From assembly GCA_019112625.1 (NCBI GenBank), contig DXIW01000043.1:1-58189 (forward strand): a stretch of DNA of 58,189 nt. Direction: 5' to 3'. Source of the DNA: Candidatus Acutalibacter stercorigallinarum (GTDB taxonomy: Bacteria; Bacillota; Clostridia; Oscillospirales; Acutalibacteraceae). The first letter of the stretch is position 1, and each line of letters begins with the position of its first letter. Made by a program: the position numbers and the translations under genes. Under the pieces are notes generated by a model. It made no database searches, was not told the DNA's origin, and worked only from the letters and a program-made list of their open reading frames with translations. Below are positions 7,372 through 15,042 of the stretch, one piece after another.

Positions 7372-7449
7372 CTTTCCGCACGCGCCCCGCAGGCGGCATA
7401 CCCGCCCGGGGACAGGACACCCTGTATGTAGCAGGGGAAAGGTGAGCTT

Positions 7450-8721
7450 ATGTTTATCGACATCGCCAAGATCAAGGTAAAAGCCGGGGACGGCGGCGAC
7501 GGCGCCGTGGCCTTCCACCGGGAGAAATACGTGGCCTCTGGCGGGCCGGACGGCGGCGACGGCGGCCGGGGGGGCAGCGTGGTGTTCCAGGTGGACGACA
7601 ACCTGTCCACCCTGGCGGACTTCCGCTACAAACGGAAATACGTGGCCCAGCGGGGAGAGAACGGCCGGGGTAACCGCTGCGCCGGGAAAAGCGCCCCCGA
7701 CCTGGTGGTCAAGGTGCCCCGGGGCACCCTGGTGAAAGACGCCCAGACCGGCCGCCTCATCGCCGACCTGTCCGACGACCAGCCCAAGGTCATCGCCAAG
7801 GGGGGCCGGGGCGGCTGGGGCAACACCCACTTCGCCACCCCCACCCGGCAGACCCCCCGCTTCGCCAAGCCCGGCACCCCGGGAGAGGAACTGGAGGTCC
7901 AGCTGGAATTAAAGCTGCTGGCAGACGTGGGCCTGGTGGGCTTCCCCAATGTGGGGAAATCCACCCTGGTGTCCGTGGTCAGCGAGGCAAAGCCCAACAT
8001 CGCCAACTACCACTTCACCACCCTCTCCCCGGTGCTGGGGGTGGTCCGGCTGGAGGCCGGCCGCTCCTTTGTCATGGCCGACATCCCCGGCCTCATCGAG
8101 GGTGCCTGGCAGGGGGTGGGCCTGGGCCACCAGTTTTTGCGCCATGTAGAGCGCTGCCGCCTGCTGGTCCACGTGATGGACGTGGCCGGCAGCGAGGGCC
8201 GTGACCCCAAGGAGGATTTCCGGGTCATCAATGAGGAGCTGCAGAAGTTCAACCCCGAGCTCTCCCAGCGCCCCATGCTGGTGGCGGGGAACAAGTGTGA
8301 TTTGGCCACCGACGAACAGGTGGCGGACTTCCAAGCCTTTGTGGAGGCCCAGGGCTACCAGTTCTTCCCCATCATGGCCCCCATCCGCCACGGGGTGGAC
8401 GACCTGCTAAACGCCATCTCCGCGGCCTTGGCCAAGCTGCCGCCCATCCGGCAGTTTACCCCCGAGGCCCCGGCCTTAGAGCCTGTGGAGAGCCTCCAGC
8501 GGGGCCAGGTGGAGGTCACCCAGCAGGACGGGGTGTACTTCGTCAAGGCCCCCTGGCTGCTGAAGATCATGAACACCATCGACTTCGACGAGACCGAGTC
8601 CCTCCAGTACTTCCAGCGGGTGCTCATCCAGACCGGGGTCATCGACGCCCTGCGGGACGCCGGCTGCCAGGAGGGGGACACGGTAGACCTGTACGACCTG
8701 GAATTTGACTTTGTAGAGTAA
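7450..8721 (+). CDS. obgE: GTPase Obg (CgtA)
   Basis: This 423-residue GTPase acts in 50S ribosome assembly and stress signalling. The order is Obg fold (glycine-rich: AGDGGDGAVAFHREK, GPDGGDGGRGG), G domain (G1 GFPNVGKST at 164-172, G3 DIPGLIEGA, G4 NKCD) and the C-terminal OCT domain ending in YDLEFDFVE. Length and order are standard. It starts a tight cluster with mrnC and a YitT protein, and follows the ribosomal-protein operon, a common neighbourhood for obg. Confidence 0.97.
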   Translation: MFIDIAKIKVKAGDGGDGAVAFHREKYVASGGPDGGDGGRGGSVVFQVDDNLSTLADFRYKRKYVAQRGENGRGNRCAGKSAPDLVVKVPRGTLVKDAQTGRLIADLSDDQPKVIAKGGRGGWGNTHFATPTRQTPRFAKPGTPGEELEVQLELKLLADVGLVGFPNVGKSTLVSVVSEAKPNIANYHFTTLSPVLGVVRLEAGRSFVMADIPGLIEGAWQGVGLGHQFLRHVERCRLLVHVMDVAGSEGRDPKEDFRVINEELQKFNPELSQRPMLVAGNKCDLATDEQVADFQAFVEAQGYQFFPIMAPIRHGVDDLLNAISAALAKLPPIRQFTPEAPALEPVESLQRGQVEVTQQDGVYFVKAPWLLKIMNTIDFDETESLQYFQRVLIQTGVIDALRDAGCQEGDTVDLYDLEFDFVE

Positions 8722-8734
8722 AGGGGGGAGCGCT

Positions 8735-9118
8735 GTGGAAGTACCGCTGCGGGACCTGAGCCCGCTGACCCTGGCCTTTGTAGGGGACGTGGTCTACGAG
8801 CTGCTGGCCCGGGAGCATATCGTGGCCCAGGGCAACTGCCCGGTGAAAAAGCTCAACGCCAAAAAGGTGGAGCTGGTGTGCTGCCAGGCCCAGGCCAAGG
8901 CCCTGCGGCAGCTGTGGCCCCAGCTCACCGAGGCGGAGCGGGACACCGCCCTCCGGGGCCGCAACGCCCACGTGGGCCACGTGCCCAAAAACGCCACCGT
9001 AGAGGACTACCACAGCGCCACCGCGCTGGAGGCCCTCTTCGGCTGGCTCCACTTACAGGGGGAGAGCGCCCGGCTGCGGCAGCTCTTCGCCTGGATTATC
9101 GGGGAGGACACGCCATGA
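8735..9118 (+). CDS. mrnC: Mini-ribonuclease 3
   Basis: MrnC (127 residues) is an RNase III catalytic domain without the dsRNA-binding domain; it matures 23S rRNA in Firmicutes. The signatures are LAFVGDVVYELLAR near the N-terminus (first acidic site) and RNAHVGHVPKNATVEDYHSATALEALFG (broken here as RNAHVGH, then EDYHSATALEALFG) at the second acidic site. GTG start with AAGGGGGGAG ahead of it. The stop overlaps the next ATG. Confidence 0.95.
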   Translation: MEVPLRDLSPLTLAFVGDVVYELLAREHIVAQGNCPVKKLNAKKVELVCCQAQAKALRQLWPQLTEAERDTALRGRNAHVGHVPKNATVEDYHSATALEALFGWLHLQGESARLRQLFAWIIGEDTP

Positions 9119-10026
9119 AACGGGTAAAAACCATTCTGCTGGACCTGGCCTTTATGGCTGCGGGGGCGGTGGTGTACGCCGTGTCGGTCAACGCCTTCAC
9201 CTCCCCCAACAACATCGCCCCCGGCGGGGTGACGGGTATCGCCACCATGCTCAACTACTTGTTTTCCACCCCCATCGGTCTGGTGGCCTTCCTCATCAAT
9301 ATCCCCATCATCCTCTGGGCCGTGGTGGAGATTGGCTACAAGCTGGTGGCCAAGTCCGTGGTGGCCATCCTCCTGTCCTCTGTGGCCATCGATTTGCTGG
9401 CCCCCATCATCCCCTCCTACCAGGGCAACATGATCTTAGTGGCCCTCTTCGCCGGCCTGTGCGAGGGACTGGGCCTGTCCCTCACCTTCCTGCGGGGGGC
9501 CACCACCGGCGGCACGGATATGCTGGCCCGGCTGCTGGGCCGCCGGATGCCCCACCTGTCCATGGGCAAGCTGATGCTGGCGGTGGACGGCCTCATCGTC
9601 CTGGCCTCTGCTTTTGTGTACGGCAGTATCGAAAACGCCATGTACGCCTGCATCGTCATCTTTGTGTCCACCCGGCTTATCGACTCCATCCTCTACGGCA
9701 CCGACGTGGGCACGGGCAAGCTGTTCTTCGTCATGTCCCCCAAGGTGCGGCAGATGGGGGACCGGATCATCCGGGAGGTGGACCGCACCGTCACCTACCT
9801 GGACTCCCACGGGGGCTATACCAACGAGCCCGGGGAGACCATGCTCTGCGCCGTGCGCCGGTTCGAGGTGTTCCAGGTCCAGGCCATCATCCGGGAGGAG
9901 GACCGGGACGCCTTCGTCATCGTGGGCGACGCGGGCCAGATCACCGGCGAGGGCTTCCGCTCCGCCCACCCCGACGACAAGCCCCTGAAAGAGCTGCTCC
10001 AGGGCCTGCGGAAGGACAAGGGCTGA
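9115..10026 (+). CDS. YitT family membrane protein (DUF161 + DUF2179)
   Basis: This is a 303-residue integral membrane protein. Hydrophobic helices fill roughly residues 8-190 (the YitT/DUF161 unit, with NNIAPGGVTGIATMLNYL and RGATTGGTDMLARLLGRR), and a soluble DUF2179 domain (about 220-290) ends in EVFQVQAIIREEDRDAFVIVGDAGQITGEGF. Substrate and function of the family are not settled. The ATG overlaps the mrnC stop (ATGA), so it is co-translated. Confidence 0.88.
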   Translation: MKRVKTILLDLAFMAAGAVVYAVSVNAFTSPNNIAPGGVTGIATMLNYLFSTPIGLVAFLINIPIILWAVVEIGYKLVAKSVVAILLSSVAIDLLAPIIPSYQGNMILVALFAGLCEGLGLSLTFLRGATTGGTDMLARLLGRRMPHLSMGKLMLAVDGLIVLASAFVYGSIENAMYACIVIFVSTRLIDSILYGTDVGTGKLFFVMSPKVRQMGDRIIREVDRTVTYLDSHGGYTNEPGETMLCAVRRFEVFQVQAIIREEDRDAFVIVGDAGQITGEGFRSAHPDDKPLKELLQGLRKDKG

Positions 10027-10052
10027 GCCCTTCGCCGCCCCCGCCCCCAACA

Positions 10053-10090
10053 GAAACAGCCCGGCGGGCGTCTGCCTGCCGGGCTGTTTC
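10053..10090. terminator. Hairpin between convergent genes, probable bidirectional terminator
   Basis: Thirteen paired bases (10053-10065 with 10078-10090, GAAACAGCCCGGC and its complement) serve the 3' ends of the YitT gene and the convergent small gene at 10104. There is no real T run, only the TTTC or GTTT of the stem. Confidence 0.55.
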
Positions 10091-10103
10091 CCGTAGGTCC
10101 CGG

Positions 10104-10238
10104 TCAGCAGTGGCTGCCGGGCTCTCTGCGGCTGTCCTGTCCCTTGGTGCTGGGGTCGCACTGGCTGGGCTTGCTGTTCTGGCCGTCCTGGCGCGGTTTC
10201 TGCTGGGACATGTCCTGCTTGCTGTTCTGCTTGCTCAT
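10104..10238 (-). CDS. Small hydrophilic protein with a forespore (sigma-G-type) promoter
   Basis: The gene encodes 44 residues rich in Gln, Ser and Lys (MSKQNSKQDMSQQKPRQD...), with one internal and one C-terminal cysteine and no hydrophobic segment. The start at 10238 is preceded by AAAGGA at an 11-base distance; an ATG at 10250 lies on the binding site itself. Upstream stands GCATA-N18-CATACTA, a match to the forespore sigma-G consensus. Size, composition and promoter suggest a spore-core protein of small-acid-soluble type, but I recognise no named SASP family and the role is inference. It is too small to be certain as a gene on coding signal alone. Confidence 0.6.
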   Translation of the reverse strand: MSKQNSKQDMSQQKPRQDGQNSKPSQCDPSTKGQDSRREPGSHC

Positions 10239-10303
10239 GGCTGTGACCATCCTTTCTCTGCAAAAGCGAAAATACGGCGGCGTTCCCGCCCTCTTTTCGC
10301 CCT

Positions 10304-10333
10304 TAGTATGGCCCGTCCCAGCCCGTTTTATGC
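10304..10333 (-). promoter_or_regulatory. Sigma-G-type promoter
   Basis: On the minus strand the -35 is GGCATA (core GCATA, 10329-10333) and the -10 is CATACTA (10304-10310), 18 bases apart. This matches the known sigma-G pattern GHATR-N17/18-CATWHTA. The expected start is about 58 bases before the small gene's ATG. Confidence 0.7.
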
Positions 10334-10409
10334 CCGATTCAGCCCTGTTTTGCCCGCTAATTGCCCTGTTTTGCCCCGCTTTGACCCATGATTGGAAAGG
10401 AAGATCCCT

Positions 10410-11732
10410 ATGGAGTTGCCCCAGGCGTTCCTCGACGCCATGAAAGCCCAGCTGGGGGAGGAGTACCCCGCTTTTTTGGCCTGTTACGAAGAGCCCGCCC
10501 GTAAGGGCCTGCGCTTCAATCCCCTGAAGTGCACAAAAGAGACCCTGGAGGCCTGCCTGCCCTTCCCCTGGGAGCCCACGCCCTTTTCGCCCCTGGCCAG
10601 CTACGCCCCCGGCGACTTTAAGCCCGGCCCCCTGGCCGCCCACCACGCGGGCATGTGCTACGCCCAGGAGCCCTCCGCCGCCGCGGCGGTGACGGTGCTG
10701 GACCCCCAGCCCGGGGAGCGGGTGCTGGACCTGTGCGCCGCTCCCGGGGGCAAGTCCACCCAGATCGCCGGGCTGCTGGGAAACACCGGCCTCCTCTGGT
10801 CCAACGAGATCGTCCGCAGCCGGGCCGGGGCCCTGCTCTCCAACCTGGAGCGCATGGGGGCCAAAAACGCCGTGGTGTCCTCCTGCCACCCCAAGGCCCT
10901 CTGTGAGGGGCTGCGGGGCTATTTCCACCGGGTGCTGGTGGACGCCCCCTGTTCCGGGGAGGGCATGTTCCGCCGGGACCCGGAGGCCCTGTCCCAGTGG
11001 ACGCCCCAGTCCCCGGCAGCCTGCGCCCAGCGCCAGGGGGCCATTCTCGACTCCGCGGCCCTGGCGGTGGGGGAGGGGGGTGTCCTGGTCTACTCCACCT
11101 GCACCTTCTCCCAGGAGGAGAACGAGGGCACGGTGCGTGCCTTCCTGCAGCGCCACCCGGAGTTTGCCCTGGAACCCATCGCCGTCCCCTTCGGCCGCCC
11201 GGCCCTGGGGATGCCCGCCCTGCGCATCTACCCCATGGACGGGGGCGAGGGCCACTTTGTGGCCAAATTCCGCCGGGTGGGGGAGAACCCCTGCCGGGCC
11301 GGGGCCTTCTCGCCCCAGATCCCCAAGCAGGAGCGGGCTTTGGCCCAGGCCTTGTACCAGGAGCTCTGCCCCGGCCCCGTGCCGGAGGGGATGGCATTGG
11401 TGGGCGGCCGGGTGCTCCTTACGCCCCCGGCCCTGCCGGAGCTCTCCGGCCTGGGGGTGCTCCGGGCCGGGGTGGAGCTGGCCGAGGTGCGGGGCAAGCG
11501 CCTGGAGCCCTGCCACGGCTTTATTATGAGCCGCCGTCCGGCGGAGCTGCGCCAGTCCCTGGACCTCTCCCTCCAGGACCCACGGCTGGCCGCCTTCCTC
11601 CGGGGGGAGGAGATCGACTGCGACACCAAGGGCTACACCGCCGTGTGCGTGGCCGGGGTGACCACCGGCTTCGGCAAGGCCTCCTCCGGCCGGCTGAAAA
11701 ACCGCTACCCCAAGGGGCTGCGGAACCTGTAA
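10410..11732 (+). CDS. RsmF/NOL1-type rRNA cytosine-C5 methyltransferase
   Basis: This 440-residue SAM-dependent enzyme methylates cytosine C5 in rRNA (or tRNA). Visible motifs: SAM site LDLCAAPGGKSTQIA (about residues 108-122), motif IV DAPCSGEGMFRRDP and motif VI YSTCTFSQEENEG, giving the two catalytic cysteines. The C-terminal half ends in GFGKASSGRLKNRYPKGLR, typical of the RsmF/YebU group with a PUA-like tail. The start at 10410 follows AAAGGAAG; an in-frame TTG at 10392 is less likely. It stands alone, divergent from the small forespore gene. Confidence 0.9.
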   Translation: MELPQAFLDAMKAQLGEEYPAFLACYEEPARKGLRFNPLKCTKETLEACLPFPWEPTPFSPLASYAPGDFKPGPLAAHHAGMCYAQEPSAAAAVTVLDPQPGERVLDLCAAPGGKSTQIAGLLGNTGLLWSNEIVRSRAGALLSNLERMGAKNAVVSSCHPKALCEGLRGYFHRVLVDAPCSGEGMFRRDPEALSQWTPQSPAACAQRQGAILDSAALAVGEGGVLVYSTCTFSQEENEGTVRAFLQRHPEFALEPIAVPFGRPALGMPALRIYPMDGGEGHFVAKFRRVGENPCRAGAFSPQIPKQERALAQALYQELCPGPVPEGMALVGGRVLLTPPALPELSGLGVLRAGVELAEVRGKRLEPCHGFIMSRRPAELRQSLDLSLQDPRLAAFLRGEEIDCDTKGYTAVCVAGVTTGFGKASSGRLKNRYPKGLRNL

Positions 11733-11776
11733 AAAAAGCAGCCCTCCTGTTTGGGGGGACTGACTGTTTCTGGAGG

Positions 11777-11869
11777 GCCCCCGCCCTCTCCCGCGGCGCG
11801 CCCAGGCGCGGCGCGGCCCCCGCCCCGGGCGGGGGGCGGCCTGTGAAACAGGCCGGAGAGGGCGGGGGC
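11777..11869. repeat. GC-rich cloverleaf-like inverted repeat, copy 1
   Basis: Outer arms GCCCCCGCCCTCTCC (11777-11791) and its exact complement (11855-11869) enclose three further hairpins: CCGCG-G-CGCG...CGCG-G-CGCGG, CCCCGCCC-C-GGGCGGGG, and the perfect palindrome GGCCTGTGAAACAGGCC (11838-11854). It lies between convergent genes, where it could end transcription from both sides. A second structure of the same design is at 53656-53738. Confidence 0.7.
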
Positions 11870-11875
11870 TTCCCG

Positions 11876-12281
11876 CTACTTCTGCTTTTCCTTTCCGATG
11901 TCCTTGACCCAAGGCAGGGCCAGCACCAGCCCGGCCAAGGCCAGGGCGCCGTGACGGAGTCCATCACCAGGTCCACCGCCGCCAGGGGAAGGGCCGTGGC
12001 AGCGGCGTCCAGGAACAGATAGCACAGCCGCGCCCCCACAGGGGCAGCATTTTGGCGGCGTACAATGCCTTGGGCAGCGCCTCCGCCACCAGGGAGAGGG
12101 GGCGGGACAGCACGCTCCCGAAGAAGAAGAACACCACGATGGCCCACAGCCCGTCGTACTGGAACCCCAGGGGCAGCATGAGTACCGCGCACACCAGGCC
12201 GCACGCCGCCGCCACCACAAAGGTGATGCCCAGCTGCAGGAGGATCGCCAGGATGATGGTCTTTGCGCCGTACTGTTTCAC
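11876..12281 (-). pseudogene. Small membrane protein gene with two apparent frameshifts
   Basis: Translation from the GTG at 12281 (GGGGTGAGG ahead, four bases after the tmcAL stop) gives MKQYGAKTIILAILLQLGITF and two or three membrane helices up to ALYAAKMLPL. Sensible protein then continues in a second frame (VGARLCYLFLDAAATALPL, near 12040) and in a third (HGALALAGLVLALPWVKDIG, near 11960), ending at the TAG 11876-11878. The likely original product is about 130 residues with four helices, family unknown. Either the gene has decayed or the assembly has two indels; both breaks are in GC-rich runs. Confidence 0.55.
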
Positions 12282-12285
12282 AGCC

Positions 12286-13482
12286 TCACCCCATTGTCTT
12301 TACGATTTTTTCCCGGTAGTCCCTGCCACAGGGCTGGGGGACCGGGCAGCACAGCCCGTACAGGTCCCCGGCTTTGGCCTCCAGCTGGAACAGCTCCAGG
12401 GCCTGGCCCCCCAGCTTCTGGAAATCCCCGGGCCGGGCCGCCAGGGGCAGGGTGGGGGAGACCTGCCGCAAAACGCGCTGCCCCAGCTCTGTCATCCCCA
12501 GCACCCGCAGGTAGGGGGGCAGCTTTGGCAAGTCTTCCTCCTTTACACCCAGGAACGCCGCCAGCACCAGCCGCCGGGCCCGGGCCAGGGGATACCGCTT
12601 CGACTTGACGCGCATGTACAGTTCCTCCAGGCTCCCGGCCTGGCGGGCAGCCTGGTACAGCCGGTACTCCAGGCCCTCGCTGACGTCGGGCAGGGCGGCG
12701 AAGTCCTGGGGCCCCATGGTTCTAAGTTTACATAATACGGCCATCTCCAGACGGGAGAGCAGCGCCGGCGCCCGGCCCAGGGCCGCCTCCTGCCGCCAAA
12801 CCTCTTCGGTGACCGCCGGCAGCCGGCCGGCGGCCGGCTCCCCCCGGGCCAGCAGCTCCCGGGCCTGGCTGGCGGAGAGGATGGGCCCCTGTGCCTCGGG
12901 CACGTCGTGGCCCGCCCCCAGCCGGGGGAAGGCCTCGGCTTTTATGCTGCTCCCCTGGGCCAGCAGGGCTTTTTGGTACTCCACACCCAAAATGCAGTTG
13001 GGCTTCTCGAGGAGGGCGGCGGCATTTGCCCCCACCAGGCGGGCCGCGGCCCGCTGCCGCCGCACCGCAAAGGGCAGGGCTGTGTCCTCCTCTCGTAACG
13101 CCCGGGAAAACCCGGGGGAGAGCAGGGTCTCCGCCAGCTCCCTCAGCCGGGGGGCGTCCCCCTCCTCGCTGCCGAAGAACAGGGTGTCCACGTTCCCCAG
13201 GCCATTCACCAAGGCCACGCCCCCGGCGGCAAAGCGCTCCGCCCCGGCCATGGCCCAGGGCAGGGGCAGCTCCAGCACCAGGTCCGCGCCGCTTGCCAGG
13301 GCCAGCCTGGTCCTGGCCCACTTGTCCAGGATGGCGGGCTCCCCCCGCTGGACATAATTCCCCGACAGCACGCACACCAGCCCCTCACAGCGGCTTTTGG
13401 CGTGGGAAAACAGGGCCTGGTGGCCCTGGTGCAGGGGGTTCAGCTCGCAGATGATGGCGGCGGTCTTCATTTTCTCAGGCAT
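12286..13482 (-). CDS. tmcAL: tRNA(Met) cytidine acetate ligase TmcAL
   Basis: TmcAL (398 residues) uses ATP and acetate to acetylate cytidine 34 of elongator tRNA-Met in Firmicutes. The nucleotidyltransferase signature is clear: AAIICELNPLHQGHQALF with the HxGH-type motif at residues 18-21, followed by VLSGNYVQRGEPAILDKWAR and LELPLPWAM. Length is normal. AAGGAG precedes the ATG at 13482; an internal ATG at 13470 is too far from it. The downstream broken membrane gene was probably co-transcribed. Confidence 0.92.
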   Translation of the reverse strand: MPEKMKTAAIICELNPLHQGHQALFSHAKSRCEGLVCVLSGNYVQRGEPAILDKWARTRLALASGADLVLELPLPWAMAGAERFAAGGVALVNGLGNVDTLFFGSEEGDAPRLRELAETLLSPGFSRALREEDTALPFAVRRQRAAARLVGANAAALLEKPNCILGVEYQKALLAQGSSIKAEAFPRLGAGHDVPEAQGPILSASQARELLARGEPAAGRLPAVTEEVWRQEAALGRAPALLSRLEMAVLCKLRTMGPQDFAALPDVSEGLEYRLYQAARQAGSLEELYMRVKSKRYPLARARRLVLAAFLGVKEEDLPKLPPYLRVLGMTELGQRVLRQVSPTLPLAARPGDFQKLGGQALELFQLEAKAGDLYGLCCPVPQPCGRDYREKIVKTMG

Positions 13483-13572
13483 TTTACGGGAAACTCCTTG
13501 AATTTACACGAGTTATGTATTAAAATGAAATAGTCTCAACTGGAGGCTGGGTCGTCCCGGCCCCTTGTCTTT

Positions 13573-13602
13573 ATCATACCGTATCCGCTCCCCGGATTGC
13601 AA
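13573..13602 (-). promoter_or_regulatory. Probable promoter of tmcAL
   Basis: Minus-strand TTGCAA (13597-13602), 18-base spacer, TATGAT (13573-13578). This gives an untranslated leader of roughly 85 bases. Confidence 0.55.
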
Positions 13603-13675
13603 GGGCGTGCGGAAAGTTATTTGTGACCGGCGGGGCGCGGCGCGTCTCCAAAGGCGAAAGGATGAGGTTAGGAAC

Positions 13676-14884
13676 ATGAAAATTCTAGTGATCAACGCGG
13701 GCAGCTCCTCTTTGAAGTACCAGCTCATCGACATGGACAACGAGTCCATGGTCTGCAAGGGCAACTGTGAGCGCATCGGCATGCCGGGGGGTATCTTCAC
13801 CCACAAGACTGCCGACGGGAGAGAGCTCCACAAAAACGTGAATATGCTGGACCACACCGCCGCGTTCATGCAGGTGAAAAACGCCCTGATGGACCAGGAG
13901 TACGGCGTGATCCAGAGCCTGGACGAAGTGGCCGCCGTCGGCCACCGCATCGTGCAGGGCGGCGCCATCTTCCACGAGTCCGTGCTGGTCACCGAGAAAG
14001 TCATCGAGGACATCGAGAGCCTCATCCCCCTGGCCCCCCTGCACAACAAGGCCCACAGCCAGGGCATCCGGGCCTGCCGGGAGGTGTTCGGCGAGAGCGT
14101 GCCCGAGGTGGTGGTGTTCGACACCTCCTTCCACGCCACCATGCCCCCCAAGGCCTACATGTTCAACGTCCCCTATGAGTACTACGAGAAGTACGCCGTG
14201 CGCCGCTATGGCTTCCACGGCACCTCCCACCGGTACGTGAGCCACCGCTGCGCCCAGCTGATGGGCAAAGACCTGAAGGACCTGAAGATGATCACCTGCC
14301 ACCTGGGCAACGGGTCCTCCATCACCGCCATTGAGAAGGGCAAGGTCATCGACACCAGCATGGGCCTGACCCCCCTGGACGGCTTTATGATGGGCAGCCG
14401 TACCGGCACCCTGGACCCCTCCGTGGTCACCTTCATCATGGAGAAGGAGCACCTCACCCCCCGGGAGATGGACGAGATCCTCAACAAGAAGTCCGGCCTG
14501 CTGGGCATCTCCGGCGTCTCCAGCGACGACCGGGACGTGACCAAGGCTGCCGCCGAGGGCAACCAGCGCGCCATCCTGGCCCACGACATCCTCACCTACC
14601 AGATCGCCAAGTTCATCGGCGGGTACATGGTGGCCCTGGGCGGCTGCAACTCCATTGTCTTTACCGCCGGCGTGGGGGAGAACCAGTCCCACCACCGCCA
14701 GGTGGTCTGCGACTACCTCTCCTTCCTGGGCCTGAAGATCGACCCCGAGCTGAACGAGCAGATGGTCTTGGGCAAGGAGGGCAAGATCTCCACCCCCGAT
14801 TCCACCATCGAGGTGTGGGTCATCCCCACCAACGAGGAGCTGGTCATCGCCCGGGATACCAAAGCCCTGGTCGAGGCCATGTAA
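13676..14884 (+). CDS. ackA: Acetate kinase
   Basis: AckA (402 residues) converts acetyl phosphate and ADP to acetate and ATP, the ATP-yielding end of acetate fermentation. Signatures include MKILVINAGSSSLKYQL, VGHRIVQGG, VVVFDTSFHATMPPKAYMF, RYGFHGTSHRYVS and TCHLGNGSSITAI. The start at 13676 begins the conserved protein and follows GAGGTTAGGA; an upstream in-frame ATG at 13565 has no conserved sequence. No pta gene is adjacent. A terminator follows 18 bases after the stop. Confidence 0.97.
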   Translation: MKILVINAGSSSLKYQLIDMDNESMVCKGNCERIGMPGGIFTHKTADGRELHKNVNMLDHTAAFMQVKNALMDQEYGVIQSLDEVAAVGHRIVQGGAIFHESVLVTEKVIEDIESLIPLAPLHNKAHSQGIRACREVFGESVPEVVVFDTSFHATMPPKAYMFNVPYEYYEKYAVRRYGFHGTSHRYVSHRCAQLMGKDLKDLKMITCHLGNGSSITAIEKGKVIDTSMGLTPLDGFMMGSRTGTLDPSVVTFIMEKEHLTPREMDEILNKKSGLLGISGVSSDDRDVTKAAAEGNQRAILAHDILTYQIAKFIGGYMVALGGCNSIVFTAGVGENQSHHRQVVCDYLSFLGLKIDPELNEQMVLGKEGKISTPDSTIEVWVIPTNEELVIARDTKALVEAM

Positions 14885-14902
14885 CTCACAAAACCGTTAC
14901 GG

Positions 14903-14940
14903 ATTCCCAGGAGCGGCCCCCTGCCGCCCCTGGGAATTTT
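14903..14940 (+). terminator. Intrinsic terminator after ackA
   Basis: Outer stem ATTCCCAGG/CCTGGGAAT (14903-14911 with 14929-14937), inner GCGGC/GCCGC, then TTTTGTCTTTT. Confidence 0.85.
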
Positions 14941-14968
14941 GTCTTTTCCTGGTATTTTTCGGAAAAAG

Positions 14969-14997
14969 TTGCAATTTTGTAATCTTTACGGTATAAT
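14969..14997 (+). promoter_or_regulatory. Promoter of the SLH-lysozyme gene
   Basis: TTGCAA (14969-14974), 17-base spacer, perfect TATAAT (14992-14997). Confidence 0.85.
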
Positions 14998-15042
14998 GAG
15001 CGGGTAGTTTTATGTTAACGCCAGTTCTTTTATGGAGGAAAC

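Noticed and set aside
10104-11912. A 602-codon minus-strand frame opposite the rRNA methyltransferase, ending in the small forespore-type gene
   Set aside because: Only the last 44 codons have a binding site and promoter. The rest is the GC-rich shadow of the plus-strand enzyme.
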